Part shown: in pieces, positions 46,736-58,008 of the stretch | Numbering within the stretch: position 1 is the stretch's first letter | Layout: every line of letters starts with the position of its first letter | Assembly (NCBI GenBank): GCA_963675135.1 | Contig: OY776130.1 | Span: forward strand, 23,180,001-23,244,000 | DNA: 64,000 nt | Direction: 5' to 3' | DNA from: Galeopsis tetrahit | Lineage: Eukaryota; Streptophyta; Magnoliopsida; Lamiales; Lamiaceae | Position numbers and translations under genes: made by a program | The notes under the pieces: generated by a model | The model's database searches: none | What the model was told of the DNA's origin: nothing | Seen by the model: the letters and a program-made list of their open reading frames with translations, nothing else

Positions 46736-48029
46736 TGCAGGTCCCGAAGCTGAGTTAATATCGAGGGAAGCTAAAGAAAATGTCTAGAGGGGGGTGAATA
46801 GACTTTTCTAAAATCTTTCGATATATCAGAATTACAATATGCGGAATACGAAATAAAACAATGAGCCCAAGTAGTTTATACTCAACTTCTTAATTCGAGA
46901 ACTCTATTCTATACTCAACTAGTCTTGTTCAGTTAGGTATGTTTAACAAGTAAACAATTAATCAATTAAGCAATAAACAAAACAGTAAAGTAAATAACAC
47001 AAACAATTTATAGTGGTTCGACAACTTGTCTACGTCCACTCTCACAACCTAGTTGTGATGTTTCCACTAACTCTTCCAATCGAGTACAAAGTGTGTGTGT
47101 TCTTGTTCTTTAGAGTCCCAAGAAAAAGACTTAGATCTTCTAAGACTATACCACCAGATACGTCTACGATCTTACTAGAAATTTAACAAGTATCTAGCAA
47201 CTTGATAAAAACAACAAACAAAAACTAGAAACTTATTCAGTAGCAGTCTTCTGGTTTCTTCACTTCACTAGCAGACTTGCTTTCTGAACTTCAATGAACT
47301 CTGTGAGTAAGCTTCTTCAAATGCTTCTGTAATTCTTCAGTATATGGATTTGTAGTAGTCTTCAAACGATAAACACCTTGAAGTATTTATAGACTTCTGA
47401 GATCAAGAACTTAGTTAGTTGTAACCAACTCTTCTTGAAAACTAACTTTTGTAACTGCATCTTCTTATCCATCAACGCGTTTCTTGTTAATTAGTTATTT
47501 CTAACTAACTTTGATCTTTATCTTTAACACGCTCTTCATCTTTACTTCACTTCAAGTTGACTTGTCTTGTGGAGTCTTGTATGCGTACTTGTCTTGTCTA
47601 GTAGACTTCATTCTTCTTGTCTGGTCTCCTTCTTGTGCAACTTCCAACAGTAGACTATTCTATCCTAACAAGACTATTACATTACTTTAAGCTTATAGCT
47701 TAATCAACTTATAAAACTATACAATCAATCTATCTATTACATTAAAAAATCATGAACTCTATACAATGATTATTTTATAGCTCAATAACAATCTAACATG
47801 TATAAAAATAGCAAATATGAAGTACTTATAAAACGTACTTATCTTTTAATATAAACAATACTTGTCTTTTAAATGCGAACTCTACTGGTCTTATACAAGA
47901 TGACTTCTTCTCAACTAGACTATATCAGTCAACACTTAGAAAATATTCAAATTACTTTTGGCTTATCAAAACTTTATCTTTATCTTTTATTCATCATGCA
48001 GGACTTGTTCTAGGATTCATATCCCAACA
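46736..48029 (-). repeat. 5' LTR of copia C (1,294 bp)
   Basis: TGCAGGTCCC to TATCCCAACA on the plus strand; minus-strand TATA box at 47384-47391; GTCTA/TAGAC hairpin at 46782-46803. Same length as the 3' LTR, about 14 differences. Confidence 0.95.
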
Positions 48030-48131
48030 ACATGAATCCTGGAGGTGCGGGGTAGGTTGTGAACATGTCGTCTTATAAAAATTAATGAATGGAGTATTAT
48101 ATAGTAAAACCTTCTTCTATGCTTTTCTCTC

Positions 48132-48796
48132 TGTTCTACGTGCTTTTGAATGGATGATCTGGATGTGGACTTCGTAAGCAACTAAAAAATCATGTATTAT
48201 TATCGGGGTTATTACGTTTATTAAAAGATTAAACGGATGATTTAGTGATGAACAAATGAAGAACAAGATGAAGATGTAGTATGGCTTCTTGGAGAAGCTT
48301 GGGAGCTTTTGAGAGCTCTTTGTATTGTATTGCCTCGGTCTTTGTGCAATAATATTAACTTGTGTTTACATTGTGCCTCTTGGGGCTTATATACTAGGTT
48401 TTTGGCAGCCAAGCCTTTACACGTGGCAGGCTCTAAATGGCTATAAGATCCCATCAGATAAAGGTGATGGGAGTTCGCATTAAATGCGTCTTGGAGGTTG
48501 TTCCGGTGTTAAACCGCCTCTTTGGTGGTCGTCCTCGCCTTCTACGAGGAGCTGGGCCATGGTGGTCATCGGAGACCTGGTCGTCTGGGTTTCACCACGA
48601 AAGTTGGTCGTGCTCAACCAATCTCGAACAGGTTTGAGACTTGTCTTTTCTAAATAACTCATCATGTGCTCGTCGATAACCCTAGAGCGAGCACACATTT
48701 ACATTTTCTTATAACAATGTTGACTATTCGTCGCCACGCAAGCTGATGACTAGGATTGACTTTGTCAAAGATTGACTTCTTTGACCTGGTGTAACA
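48132..48796 (-). repeat. Gypsy-family LTR G4 in the array (665 bp)
   Basis: TGTTCTACGTGC to GGTGTAACA, CTCTC in front, spacer S5 behind. The W-box cluster is conserved. Confidence 0.88.
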
Positions 48797-49332
48797 TTTG
48801 CCACCTGGTCGCCTATCTTCGTGTTCGTGTTAGGAAGGCGGGCAGTGTGATTGTCTTCTTGGAAGACGGACTTGACTTTGAAATTTAAATCATTCGGGAA
48901 TCTTGATAATGAGATTTGTCGGAGGTCGCCTCGTTTCCCACAATGAGCACGCTTTCCCAAGCATTTTGATGACGTCGGATGTGATCGGTGTCAGGCGCGT
49001 GGACGGCGTCTAAAATTTGAATTTGGCGCGTGCGAGGACTCAAAGGTTGCGCGTGGCAACCAATCGACGCCTCGATTTTGGGGACGACCCCCAAATTTTG
49101 GGGAAATTGGAAAAATGACCCCATTTTCTTGCGTTTTGGCCCTTGGGTATTTTGCCTATAAATAGAACCTCTCTTCTTCATAAATCGGTTTCGAAACTTC
49201 TTATTTCAGAATTTCTTCCCGAGCAAATCTTCGAGTATTCCGGCGACTTTGTGCGTTTTCGATCGGTGTGAAAGGTAAATAAACTTTATTTTCTTCTTAA
49301 AACTCTTGTTTTCCCCAATTTCTATAGAAAAA

Positions 49333-49707
49333 ATGGAGGTTGGTGGTTCCTCCGGCGGTGGCTCGCCACCGTTTGGGGAAGAGGTTGGACATTCCGGCGA
49401 TGGTCCTCGCCGGGATCTAGGAAAAAGGGTGGTGACGTCTGACTCCGAAACCATTTCGACCAACCCTATTAGAGTAGGGATCCGAAATCTTCCGTGCGAT
49501 AGTTTGGAGGAAGCCTTGAACGTGGCGGGAGTCGTGGTCAACAATGAGACCGACGAATCTGAACGAGATGATGCGGGTAACGATGCCGAAGATGATGTAG
49601 AGGGAACATATTCGGATCTGGGCGACCAGGATTTAGATGTGGAGATGGGCGAACAGATAGACCCGGCAAGAGTGGAGACTGTTCCATTATTTACAAAAAT
49701 ATTGTAG
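49333..49707 (+). CDS. Spacer ORF, copy 5: acidic protein of 124 residues
   Basis: Open from MEVGGSSGGGSPPFG to the TAG made by the solo LTR. It differs from copy 1 by single residues, for example LPCD for LPGD and GTYSD for GTDSD. The upstream TATA box, leader intron candidate and start context are all kept. Whether it is expressed cannot be told from sequence. No known domain was recognised. Confidence 0.5.
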   Translation: MEVGGSSGGGSPPFGEEVGHSGDGPRRDLGKRVVTSDSETISTNPIRVGIRNLPCDSLEEALNVAGVVVNNETDESERDDAGNDAEDDVEGTYSDLGDQDLDVEMGEQIDPARVETVPLFTKIL

Positions 49708-50987
49708 ATCCCTAGTTGAGTTAGATAATATTGAGTAAGCTAGGAAAACATCTAGAGGGGGTGAATAGACTTCTCAAAATCTTTCAATATATCAGAATAC
49801 ACTATGCGGAATTATCAGATTAACAATGAGCCCAACCAAGTTTATACTCAACTAATATTCGCGAACTTCTGTATGAACACTCTAGTAGTCTTGTTCTTAT
49901 ATGCAATTCAATGAATTAAGCAGTTAATCAATCAAACACAAATAAAACAGTAAAGTAAATCAAACAAGAGATTTATAGTGGTTCGACAACTTGTCTACAT
50001 CCACTCTCACAAACCCAGTTGTGAAATTCTTATTACTCTCTTCCAATCGAGTAGTGTGTTCTTGTGATTTTAAGTCCCAAGAAATAAGACTTAGATCTTC
50101 TCGAAAACACTACCAAGTGCCTCTTTAATCTAACTAGCTATTTTACAAGTAACTAGCAGCTTGAAACAAAACAATAAAACTTCTCTATATTCAGTAGTAG
50201 CCTTCTTGAATTCGTCACTTGTCTTCTGGCTTCACTTTCTGAATTTCCCACTCTGAGAGTTTCTTCTCTTTGAATACTTCGTAAATTTGCTTCACTTGAA
50301 TGTAGAATATCAGTGTGTCAGTAGTCTTTAATCGTTGAATACCATAGGGTATTTATAGACTTCCAATTTCAAGAACATTCTCTTATAACCAACTTTTCTT
50401 TAAAACTGACTTCTAACTTCTTCTTCTTATCAATCCACGCGTTTATGCAGTTAATTAGTTATTTCCATAACTAACTCTTTAATCTTTATCTTCAATACGC
50501 GTTTCTGACTTAACAAATTTCTTCTTTGTCGCGCACATGTCTTGTCTCTATACTTAGACAAAATTCAGACTTCTTCCTTACTCGTCTTGTCTTGCGCAGG
50601 TCTTCAATAGTAGACTTCAATATAGAACTAATCTAGTCCTATCATCTAATCCTAACAAGACTATTACATTACATTAAGCTTTATAAAACAGCTTAGTCAC
50701 CTTAAGATCTATACAATGAATACATACACGAAAATATGAGCTTCTATACAACTTCAATATAGCTCAGTATAAATCCTAACATACAAAGCACTTATAAATC
50801 GTACTTGTCTTTCAAACACTTATCTTTTGAACTTTACTTGTGAACTCTACTGATCTGCTCAAGATGACTTCATAACTAGACTAGATCAGTCAACTCTTGG
50901 AAAATATTCAAGTCTTCTTTTTGGCTTATCAAAACTCATCTTATATTTTCATCATTTAGGACTTGCCTCAGGATTCATATCCCAACA
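49703..50987 (-). repeat. Solo copia LTR in S5 (1,285 bp)
   Basis: Flanked by AATAT at 49698-49702 and 50988-50992. Confidence 0.9.
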
Positions 50988-51196
50988 AATATTATTGTTA
51001 AAAATGGGTCACAAGTCCTGGTCATGAAGCTAGAGTGATACGCATGCCCTTCCGTTCCATTACGGGGCACATGGTACGTGGGGTAACCCAAACTACATGA
51101 ATCATGGAGGTGCGGGGTAAGTTGTGAACATGTCGTCTTATAAAAATTAATGAATGGAGTATTATATAGTAAAACCTTCTTCTATGCTTTTCTCTC

Positions 51197-51861
51197 TGTT
51201 CTACGTGCTTTTGAATGGATGATCTGGATGTGGACTTCGTAAGCAACTAAAAAATCATGTATTATTATCGGGGTTATTACGTGTATTAAAAGATTAAACG
51301 GATGATTTAGTGATGAACAAATGAAGAACAAAATGAAGATGTAGTATGGCTTCTTGGAGAATCTTGGGAGCTTTTGAGAGCTCTTTGTATTGTATTGCCT
51401 CGGTCTTTGTGCAATAATATTAACTTGTGTTTACATTGTGCCTCTTGGGGCTTATATACTAGGTTTTTGGCAGCCAAGCCTTTACATGTGGCAGGCTCTA
51501 AATGGCTATAAGATCCCATCAGATAAAGGTGATGGGAGTTCGCATTAAATGCGTCTTGGAGGTTGTTCCGGTGTTAAACCGCTTCTTTGGTGGTCGTCCT
51601 CGCCTTCTACGAGGAGCTGGGCCATGGTGGTCATTGGAGACCTGGTCGTCTGGGTTTCACCACGAAAGTTGGTCGTGCTCACCCAATCTCGAACAGGTTT
51701 GAGACTTGTCTTTTCTAGATAACTCATCATGTGCTCGTCGATAACCCTAGAGCGAGCACACATTTACATTTTCTTATAACAATGTTGACTATTCGTCGCC
51801 ACGCAAGCTGATGACTAGGATTGACTTTGTCAAAGATTGACTTCTTTGACCTGGTGTAACA
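51197..51861 (-). repeat. Gypsy-family LTR G5 in the array (665 bp)
   Basis: Same ends and length as G4, with CTCTC in front and spacer S6 behind. Confidence 0.88.
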
Positions 51862-52397
51862 TTTGCCACCTAGTCGCCTTTCTTCGTGTTCGTGTTAGGA
51901 AGGCGGGCAGTGTGATTGTCTTCTTGGAAGACGGACTTGACTTCGAAATTTAAATCATTTGGGAATCTTGATAATGAGATTTGTCGGCGGTCGCCTCGTT
52001 TCCCACAACGAGCACTCTTTCCCGAGCATTTTGATGACGTCGGATGTGACCGTTGTCAGGCGCGTGGACGGCGCCTAAAATTTGAATTTGGCGCGTGCGA
52101 GGACTCAAAGGTTGCGCGTGGCAACCAATCGATGCCTCGATTTCGGGGAGGACCCCCAAATTTTGGGGAAATTACAAAAATGACCCCATTTTCTTGCGTT
52201 TTGGCCCTTGGGTATTTTGCCTATAAATAGAATCTCTCTTCTTCATAAATCAGTTTCGAAACTTCTTATTTCAGAATTTCTTCCCGAGCAAATCTTCGAG
52301 TATTCCGGCGACTTTGTGCGTTTTCGATCGGTGTGAAAGGTAAATAAACTTTACTTTCTTCTTAAAACTCTTGTTTTCCCCAATTTCTATAGAAAAA

Positions 52398-52772
52398 ATG
52401 GAGGTTGGTGGTTCCTCCGGCGGTGGCTCGCCACCGTTTGGGGAAGAGGTTGGACATTCCGGCGATGGTCCTCGCCGGGATCTAGGAAAAAGGGTGGTGA
52501 CGTCTGACTCCGAAACCATTTCGACCAACCCTATTAGAGTAGGGATCCGAAATCTTCCGGGCGATATTTTGGAGGAAGCCTTGAACGTGGCGGGAGTCGT
52601 GGTCAACAATGAGACTGACGAATGTGAACGAGATGATGCGGGTAACGATGCATAAGATGATGTAGAGGGAACAAATTCGGATCTGAGCGACCAGGATTTG
52701 GATGTGGAGATGGGCGAACAGATAGACCCGGTAAGAGTGGAGACTGTTCCATTATTTACAAAAATATTGTAG
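52398..52772 (+). pseudogene. Spacer ORF, copy 6, with a premature stop
   Basis: Same start as copy 1, but TAA at 52653-52655 ends the frame after 85 codons (DDAGNDA). Coding-like sequence continues to the solo LTR. Confidence 0.75.
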
Positions 52773-54052
52773 ATCCCTAGTTGAGTTAGATAATATTGAG
52801 TAAGTTAGGAAAACGTCTAGAGGGGGTGAATAGACTTCTCAAAATCTTTCAATATATCAGAATACACTATGCGGAATTATCAGATTAACAATGAGCCCAA
52901 CCAAGTTTATACTCAACTAATATTCGCGAACTTCTGTATGAACACTCTAGTAGTCTTGTTCTTATATGCAATTCAATGAATTAAGCAGTTAATCAATCAA
53001 ACACAAATAAAATAGTAAAGTAAATCAAACAAGAGATTTATAGTGGTTCGACAACTTGTCTACATCCACTCTCACAAACCCAGTTGTGAAATTCTTATTA
53101 CTCTCTTCCAATCGAGTAGTGTGTTCTTGTGATTTTAAGTCCCAAGAAATAAGACTTAGATCTTCTCGAAAACACTACCAAGTGCCTCTTCAATCTAACT
53201 AGCTATTTTACAAGTAACTAGCAACTTGAAACAAAACAATAAAACTTCTCTATATTCAGTAGTAGCCTTCTTGAATTCGTCACTTGTCTTCTGGCTTCAC
53301 TTTCTGAATTTCCAACTCTGAGAGTTTCTTCTCTTTGAATACTTCGTAAATTTGCTTCATTTGAATGTAGAATATCAGTGTGTCAGTAGTCTTTAATCGT
53401 TGAATACCATAGGGTATTTATAGACTTCCAATTTCAAGAACATTCTCTTATAACCAACTTTTCTTTAAAACTGACTTCTAACTTCTTCTTCTTATCCATC
53501 CAAGCGTTTATGCAGTTAATTAGTTATTTCCATAACTAACTCTTTAATCTTTATCTTCAATACGCGTTTCTGACTTAACAAATTTCTTCTTTGTCGTGCA
53601 CTTGTCTTGTCTCTATACTTAGACAAAATTCAGACTTCTTCCTCACTCGTCTTGTCTTGCGCAGGTCTTCAATAGTAGACTTCAATATAGAACTAATCTA
53701 GTCCTATCATCTAATCCTAACAAGACTATTACATTACATTAAGCTTTATAAAACAGCTTAGTCACCTTAAGATCTATACAATGAATACCTACACGAAAAT
53801 ATGAGCTTCTATACAACTTCAATATAGCTCAGTATAAATCCTAACATACAAAGCACTTATAAATCGTACTTGTCTTTCAAACACTTATCTTTTGAACTTT
53901 ACTTGTGAACTCTACTGATCTGCTCAAGATGACTTCATAACTAGACTAGATCAGTCAACTCTTGGAAAATATTCAAGTCTTCTTTTTGGCTTATCAAAAC
54001 TCATCTTATCTTTTCATCATTTAGGACTTGCCTCATAATTCATATCCCAACA
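52768..54052 (-). repeat. Solo copia LTR in S6 (1,285 bp)
   Basis: Flanked by AATAT at 52763-52767 and 54053-54057. Confidence 0.9.
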
Positions 54053-54261
54053 AATATTATTGTTAAAAATGGGTCACAAGTCCTGGTCATGAAGCTAGAG
54101 TGATACGCATGCCCTTCCGTTCCATTACGGGGCACATGGTACGTGGGGTAACCCAAACTACATGAATCATGGAGGTGCGGGGTAGGTTGTGAACATGTCG
54201 TCTTATAAAAATTAATGAATGGAGTATTATATAGTAAAACCTTCTTCTATGCTTTTCTCTC

Positions 54262-54926
54262 TGTTCTACGTGCTTTTGAATGGATGATCTGGATGTGGAC
54301 TTCGTAAACAACTAAAAAATCATGCATTATTATCGGGGTTATTACGTGTATTAAAAGATTAAATGGATGATTTAGTGATGAACAAATGAAGAACAAGATG
54401 AAGATGTAGTATGGCTTCTTGGAGAAGCTTGGGAGCTTTTGAGAGCTCTTTGTATTGTATTGCCTCGGTCTTTGTGCAATAATATTAACTTGTGTTTACA
54501 TTGTGCCTCTTGGGGCTTATATACTAGGTTTTTGGCAGCCAAGCCTTTACACGTGGCAGGCTCTAAATGGCTATAAGATCCCATCAGATAAAGGTGATGG
54601 GAGTTCGCATTAAATGCGTCTTGGAGGTTGTTCCGGTGTTAAACCGCCTCTTTGGTGGCCGTCCTCGCCTTCTACGAGGAGCTGGGCCATGGTGGTCATC
54701 GGAGACATGGTCGTCTGGGTTTCACCACGAAAGTTGGTCGTGCTCACCCAATCTCGAACAGGTTTGAGACTTGTCTTTTCTAGATAACTCATCATGTGCT
54801 CGTCGATAACCCTAGAGCGAGCACACATTTACATTTTCTTATCACAATGTTGACTAGTCGTCGCCATGCAAGATGATGACTAGGATTGACTTTGTGAAAG
54901 ATTGACTTTTTTGACCTGGTGTAACA
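54262..54926 (-). repeat. Terminal gypsy-family LTR G6 with target duplication
   Basis: CTCTC lies on both sides (54257-54261 and 54927-54931), and the right flank is LINE-relic DNA, not spacer. This is therefore a solo LTR at its own insertion site and fixes the outer border of this LTR family. Its outer part is more diverged than the internal copies. Confidence 0.88.
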
Positions 54927-54931
54927 CTCTC

Positions 54932-56766
54932 TCTAAGAGTTAGGCATAAGAAGCCTTCCTCTGGCATCGTGGCGATCAGAATTCCTCTTTCACGGTCATT
55001 GCTTTTCTTGGTTTCCCTTAGTTTTGATTATTGTTCCTAATCATTGCGGCTGTTTTCTAGCATACATGGTTTCAGACTTTATTGTGGGTGGCTTCTTTTT
55101 TGGTTTCTGTATGTTTGGGTGAAGAGCATGACGCACACTTGTTCAGCTATTGGGGTGCTTTCTTCAAGATTATACGTGCTGATTCGAAATTAATTGGTCC
55201 TATTTGCTGTCTAGTGTTGCATTAGTGGTGCTTTTCACGCGTCATCCTCTCCCTTTTGGACATGCGTTTATACAAAATCTCTCCCAAATCCATCCACGAG
55301 GAGTTGAGACAAGCTATTACGCTCAATTTCTCCCTTTTGTCTCTCTTCATATTCAATCATTTGCATGTCTCTTTTCTCTTACAACCTTTTTGCTACAGTC
55401 TTTTCGCTTTCTCCCCACACTTTCTCTCCAAAAGAATTGTTGATTCTCTTAGTGATATGCTGAAAAACTTTTCACTTTCGACTAGGGAAACTACTAACAC
55501 TGTAGTTAAAAATAGTTCTCTCCAAAAACCTAAGGTGGCTATTGTCATGAAGTTGGTGGCCAAGAGATCGGTGGGGCTGCTCGAGCTTCAGGAGGCTCTC
55601 AAAAGAATATGGAAGTTGTCGGGCTCCTAAAGGATCTCCACTGTTGGGGAAGGTGTTTTCTTGTTGGATTTTTCGGAAGAAACGAAGAAAGAAATGGTGA
55701 TTCATAAGTAGCCCTGGAACTTCCGTCGATCAGTGATGGTGATGGCTAGGCTGCATGGTTATGAGAGGCCGGCTGAGATCCAGTTGAGGTATGTCCCTTT
55801 TTGGGTCCAAATCCATAGCCTATTGATGTCCAGCTTCCTTTGTGTAGGTGCTCCTTGGTTACTGTGCAAGATGAAAGTGTGACAATGACCTTTTTTTATG
55901 AGAGGCTCTCTGACTTCTGTTTCTTTTGTGGAATGTTGGATCATGTGGAGAAGGATTGTGTAGAGGCAATCGGTCGGACGGAGCAGTGGTGTGTCAAGAA
56001 TCGTGGGTTTTCGGCGTAGCTAAAGGTGGATGCAAGAAATGGGATCGCGGAGAAGGACATGTAGATGATTAAAAATTTATTGGAGAAGAAGGACGAGCAA
56101 AGTGCTGAGCAAAATAGATATATTATCAATAATAGGTTACTGGTGATGATGAATGATGATGAAGAAGTTTGTTGTGCCAATGATCGCCCTAGGCATAAGG
56201 TTGTTCATAGCTTTACTGATCTAATGCAGGTACCAAGGAGTTCTCTTTTATATGGACAGGATGCTCACACCCCAAGGGCTCACCATGCTGACCCACGAAT
56301 GGGCTTGGAACTGGAGTCATTGACCTTTATAGTTCCAGCGGAGTACGAGCACAGGGTCCGTATAGATCCTCGATTTGGACAGATGAATGGAACGGATCTC
56401 AGAGATGCAGAGCTGGTGGGCAGGGCTTTTGATATGAATGTTGGGGTCAGTAACAAGGCCAATGGAAAAGAAATTGTGCATGTGGATGATTTGGACTCAG
56501 TGTAGAGCAATATGGTTCCTTGCAAGAAAAGGGCTTTTAATGTATGGCGAAGCAAGAAAGCTCGGAGCTTGGTTGAGCTAATGGATTACGAAGATGAGAG
56601 TCACACTTCGGGTATGGCGGAGGCTGAGGTTGCTCAGCCCCGCCAAGGTGTAAAAGTATTATCTGCTGGAACCCACGAGGGGTTCGTAGGAGTATGACAG
56701 TTTATCTTTTATTTTTTAATGTATGGCAAGTTTCGGTGTTGTCTTTTTCTTCTGGCTATATTGATG
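54932..56766 (+). mobile_element. LINE relic (ORF1 side)
   Basis: About 500 bp of leader-like DNA with no supported gene precede a decayed ORF1. No reverse transcriptase part is present; the copia LTR at 56767 follows. Extent and class are inferred from the DUF4283-type coding part. It may instead be a host gene relic of the same domain family. Confidence 0.55.
55440..56697 (+). pseudogene. DUF4283/zinc-knuckle protein relic (LINE ORF1-like)
   Basis: Motifs in order: LVAKRSVGLLELQEALKRIW, a stop, FLLDFSEETKKEMV, a stop, then YERPAEIQLRYVPFWVQIHSL, the usual pattern of plant DUF4283. In another frame a zinc knuckle FCFFCGMLDHVEKDC (C-X2-C-X4-H-X4-C) follows near 55915-55960. Two short open stretches (56065-56505 and 56512-56697) form the tail. 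Several stops and frame changes make it a pseudogene. Such proteins are typical first ORFs of plant L1-type LINEs and bind nucleic acid. Confidence 0.65.
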
Positions 56767-58008
56767 TGTTGGTCCTCAAAGGAGTATGACACAAGTGCAT
56801 GGAGGAGGGGAGGGGGGGAATGCACTTGTGTATGAAAATTTTCTTCTTAAAACAGTTTGACCTATAAGGAGAGTTGTCTGACAACCTCTCTGAGTGTGTA
56901 AACTTTAATAGATAATCAACCTACTGAAAACTATGAAGTAATCAGTTGGACAACTATCTAAATAAGTTATTAAGTGCGGAATGTGGTTGGCACTTTTACT
57001 TAAGAAAACTCCTTAATTAATTTCTGAAAAAAGTTTATCAGAGACCTTGTCCAAAACTGTTTTTCTCAACTCTTATGAAGTGAGTCTTTTAATAATGCTT
57101 TGAGTGCAATGTGTGAATATGATCAAGTAGGAGCAACGCAGTATGTAAAGAACACATCAATTATATTGGTTTAGAGACTCAAGCTCCTACATCCACTTTC
57201 CTTGATTTAACAGGATAATTCCTTAACACCTGAAATTAACTTGTTTTATAGTGCCAATGTGCACTAATAAACAACACTATCCTTAGTACTTTATTCCCTA
57301 GGATTTCAGAGTTCTAGTACTCAACTTTTCTGAGTTGAAGCTGTGTTTTTCTCTTAAAAGCCTTTAACTCCTCACTTCTTACAACAAACTCTACTTCTTC
57401 TAAGAGGTAAGCGTTTGAGGTTTGGTTCCAACTAGGTGAGATATCCTTTACAATAAGATCAGTGTAAAACGATAGGATATCTCTTTGCTAAGATTGGGAT
57501 TTTATAAATGGGCTTAGTTAGAAGTGATCAGGAAACTTGAGATTTTGCTTAGAAAGATTGAAAGCTTGAGTTTCCTTGTGATTGCTTGATTGTAGTTTGA
57601 TAGTAGATAGTTGGATGTGGTTTCCTTGAATCACTTCTGTATTTATAGAGCAATTTGAACATTTATCCGTTGGAGAGATAAGCATTCAAATTGTCTATTT
57701 GCAGCTCCATTGAAACAACTACTTGAGCTCTCTTCTATTATCCACTTGTGTATAAAAGCTTCAATGGTTGCTTGAATGTTTGGTGTTGACTTCCTAAAAT
57801 TTCGGTTGTACAGACTTGTGTCAGTCACTAAGCTTGCACAATTTCCAAGGTTGATTGTGTCAGAATTTGTATTTTTCCCAACGGTCAGATGGGACAAATT
57901 CTCTGAACATTCTTGCTGCATATAGAATGTTCTTCAGTGCATTCAAGTCTTCATTTCAATCTTTATTGCTTCTAAGTCTTCAATGCTTGTTCAGGCTTAA
58001 TGGCTTTA
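56767..58008 (-). repeat. Truncated LTR of the copia A/B family
   Basis: It starts TGTTGGTCCTC on the plus strand and follows the copia B LTR for about 1.24 kb, including a minus-strand TATA box (near 57640) and the hairpin (arms 56789-56800 and 56820-56831, perfect over 12 bp). It ends where the next LTR-like repeat begins, and the expected right part is not found further on. Confidence 0.85.

Larger units (their letters stand above)
34888..48029 (-). mobile_element. Complete Ty1/copia element C (13,142 bp), minus strand
   Basis: Two 1,294-bp LTRs bound the element and ACATG flanks it on both sides (34883-34887 and 48030-48034). On the minus strand: 5' LTR, primer binding site, gag, pol, leader, ORF3, purine tract and 3' LTR. 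By eye the LTRs differ at about 14 of 1,294 positions (about 1.1%), so the insertion is rather recent. Pol has three stops and ORF3 a frameshift, so this copy is not autonomous. The layout is SIRE-like with a very long extra ORF. Confidence 0.95.
32702..48131 (+). repeat. Array spacer S4, interrupted by copia C
   Basis: With copia C and one ACATG removed the spacer is 2,283 bp, which is 2,400 bp minus the 117-bp deletion in its ORF. TATA box at 33061-33070. Copia C inserted in the 3' tail after ctacatg (34881-34887), and the tail resumes at 48030. Confidence 0.88.
48797..51196 (+). repeat. Array spacer S5 (2,400 bp, uninterrupted)
   Basis: The clearest complete spacer: upstream region, TATA box (49156-49165), leader, ORF, solo LTR and 3' tail (50993-51196). 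Exactly as long as S6. Confidence 0.9.
51862..54261 (+). repeat. Array spacer S6 (2,400 bp)
   Basis: Complete last spacer. TATA box at 52221-52230. It differs from S5 at scattered bases, so it is a separate unit and not a copied contig. Confidence 0.9.
13660..54926. repeat. Tandem array of spacer-plus-LTR units (about 3,065 bp per complete unit)
   Basis: After G1 the spacer S is followed by a gypsy-family LTR (G), six times: S1-G2, S2 (its right part and LTR lost), S3-G3, S4-G4, S5-G5 and S6-G6. G4, G5 and G6 begin at 48132, 51197 and 54262, so two periods are exactly 3,065 bp. Copies differ by scattered base changes, so they are distinct units. Later insertions (copia B, copia C, a solo LTR) hit single units only. 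Head-to-tail order with an LTR at each joint fits unequal crossing-over between LTRs. Confidence 0.88.

Noticed and set aside
48132..54926. The last two array units as an assembly duplicate
   Set aside because: Same length, but they differ at scattered bases, including a premature stop only in S6 and different small changes in the solo LTRs. Long reads would still be worth checking.
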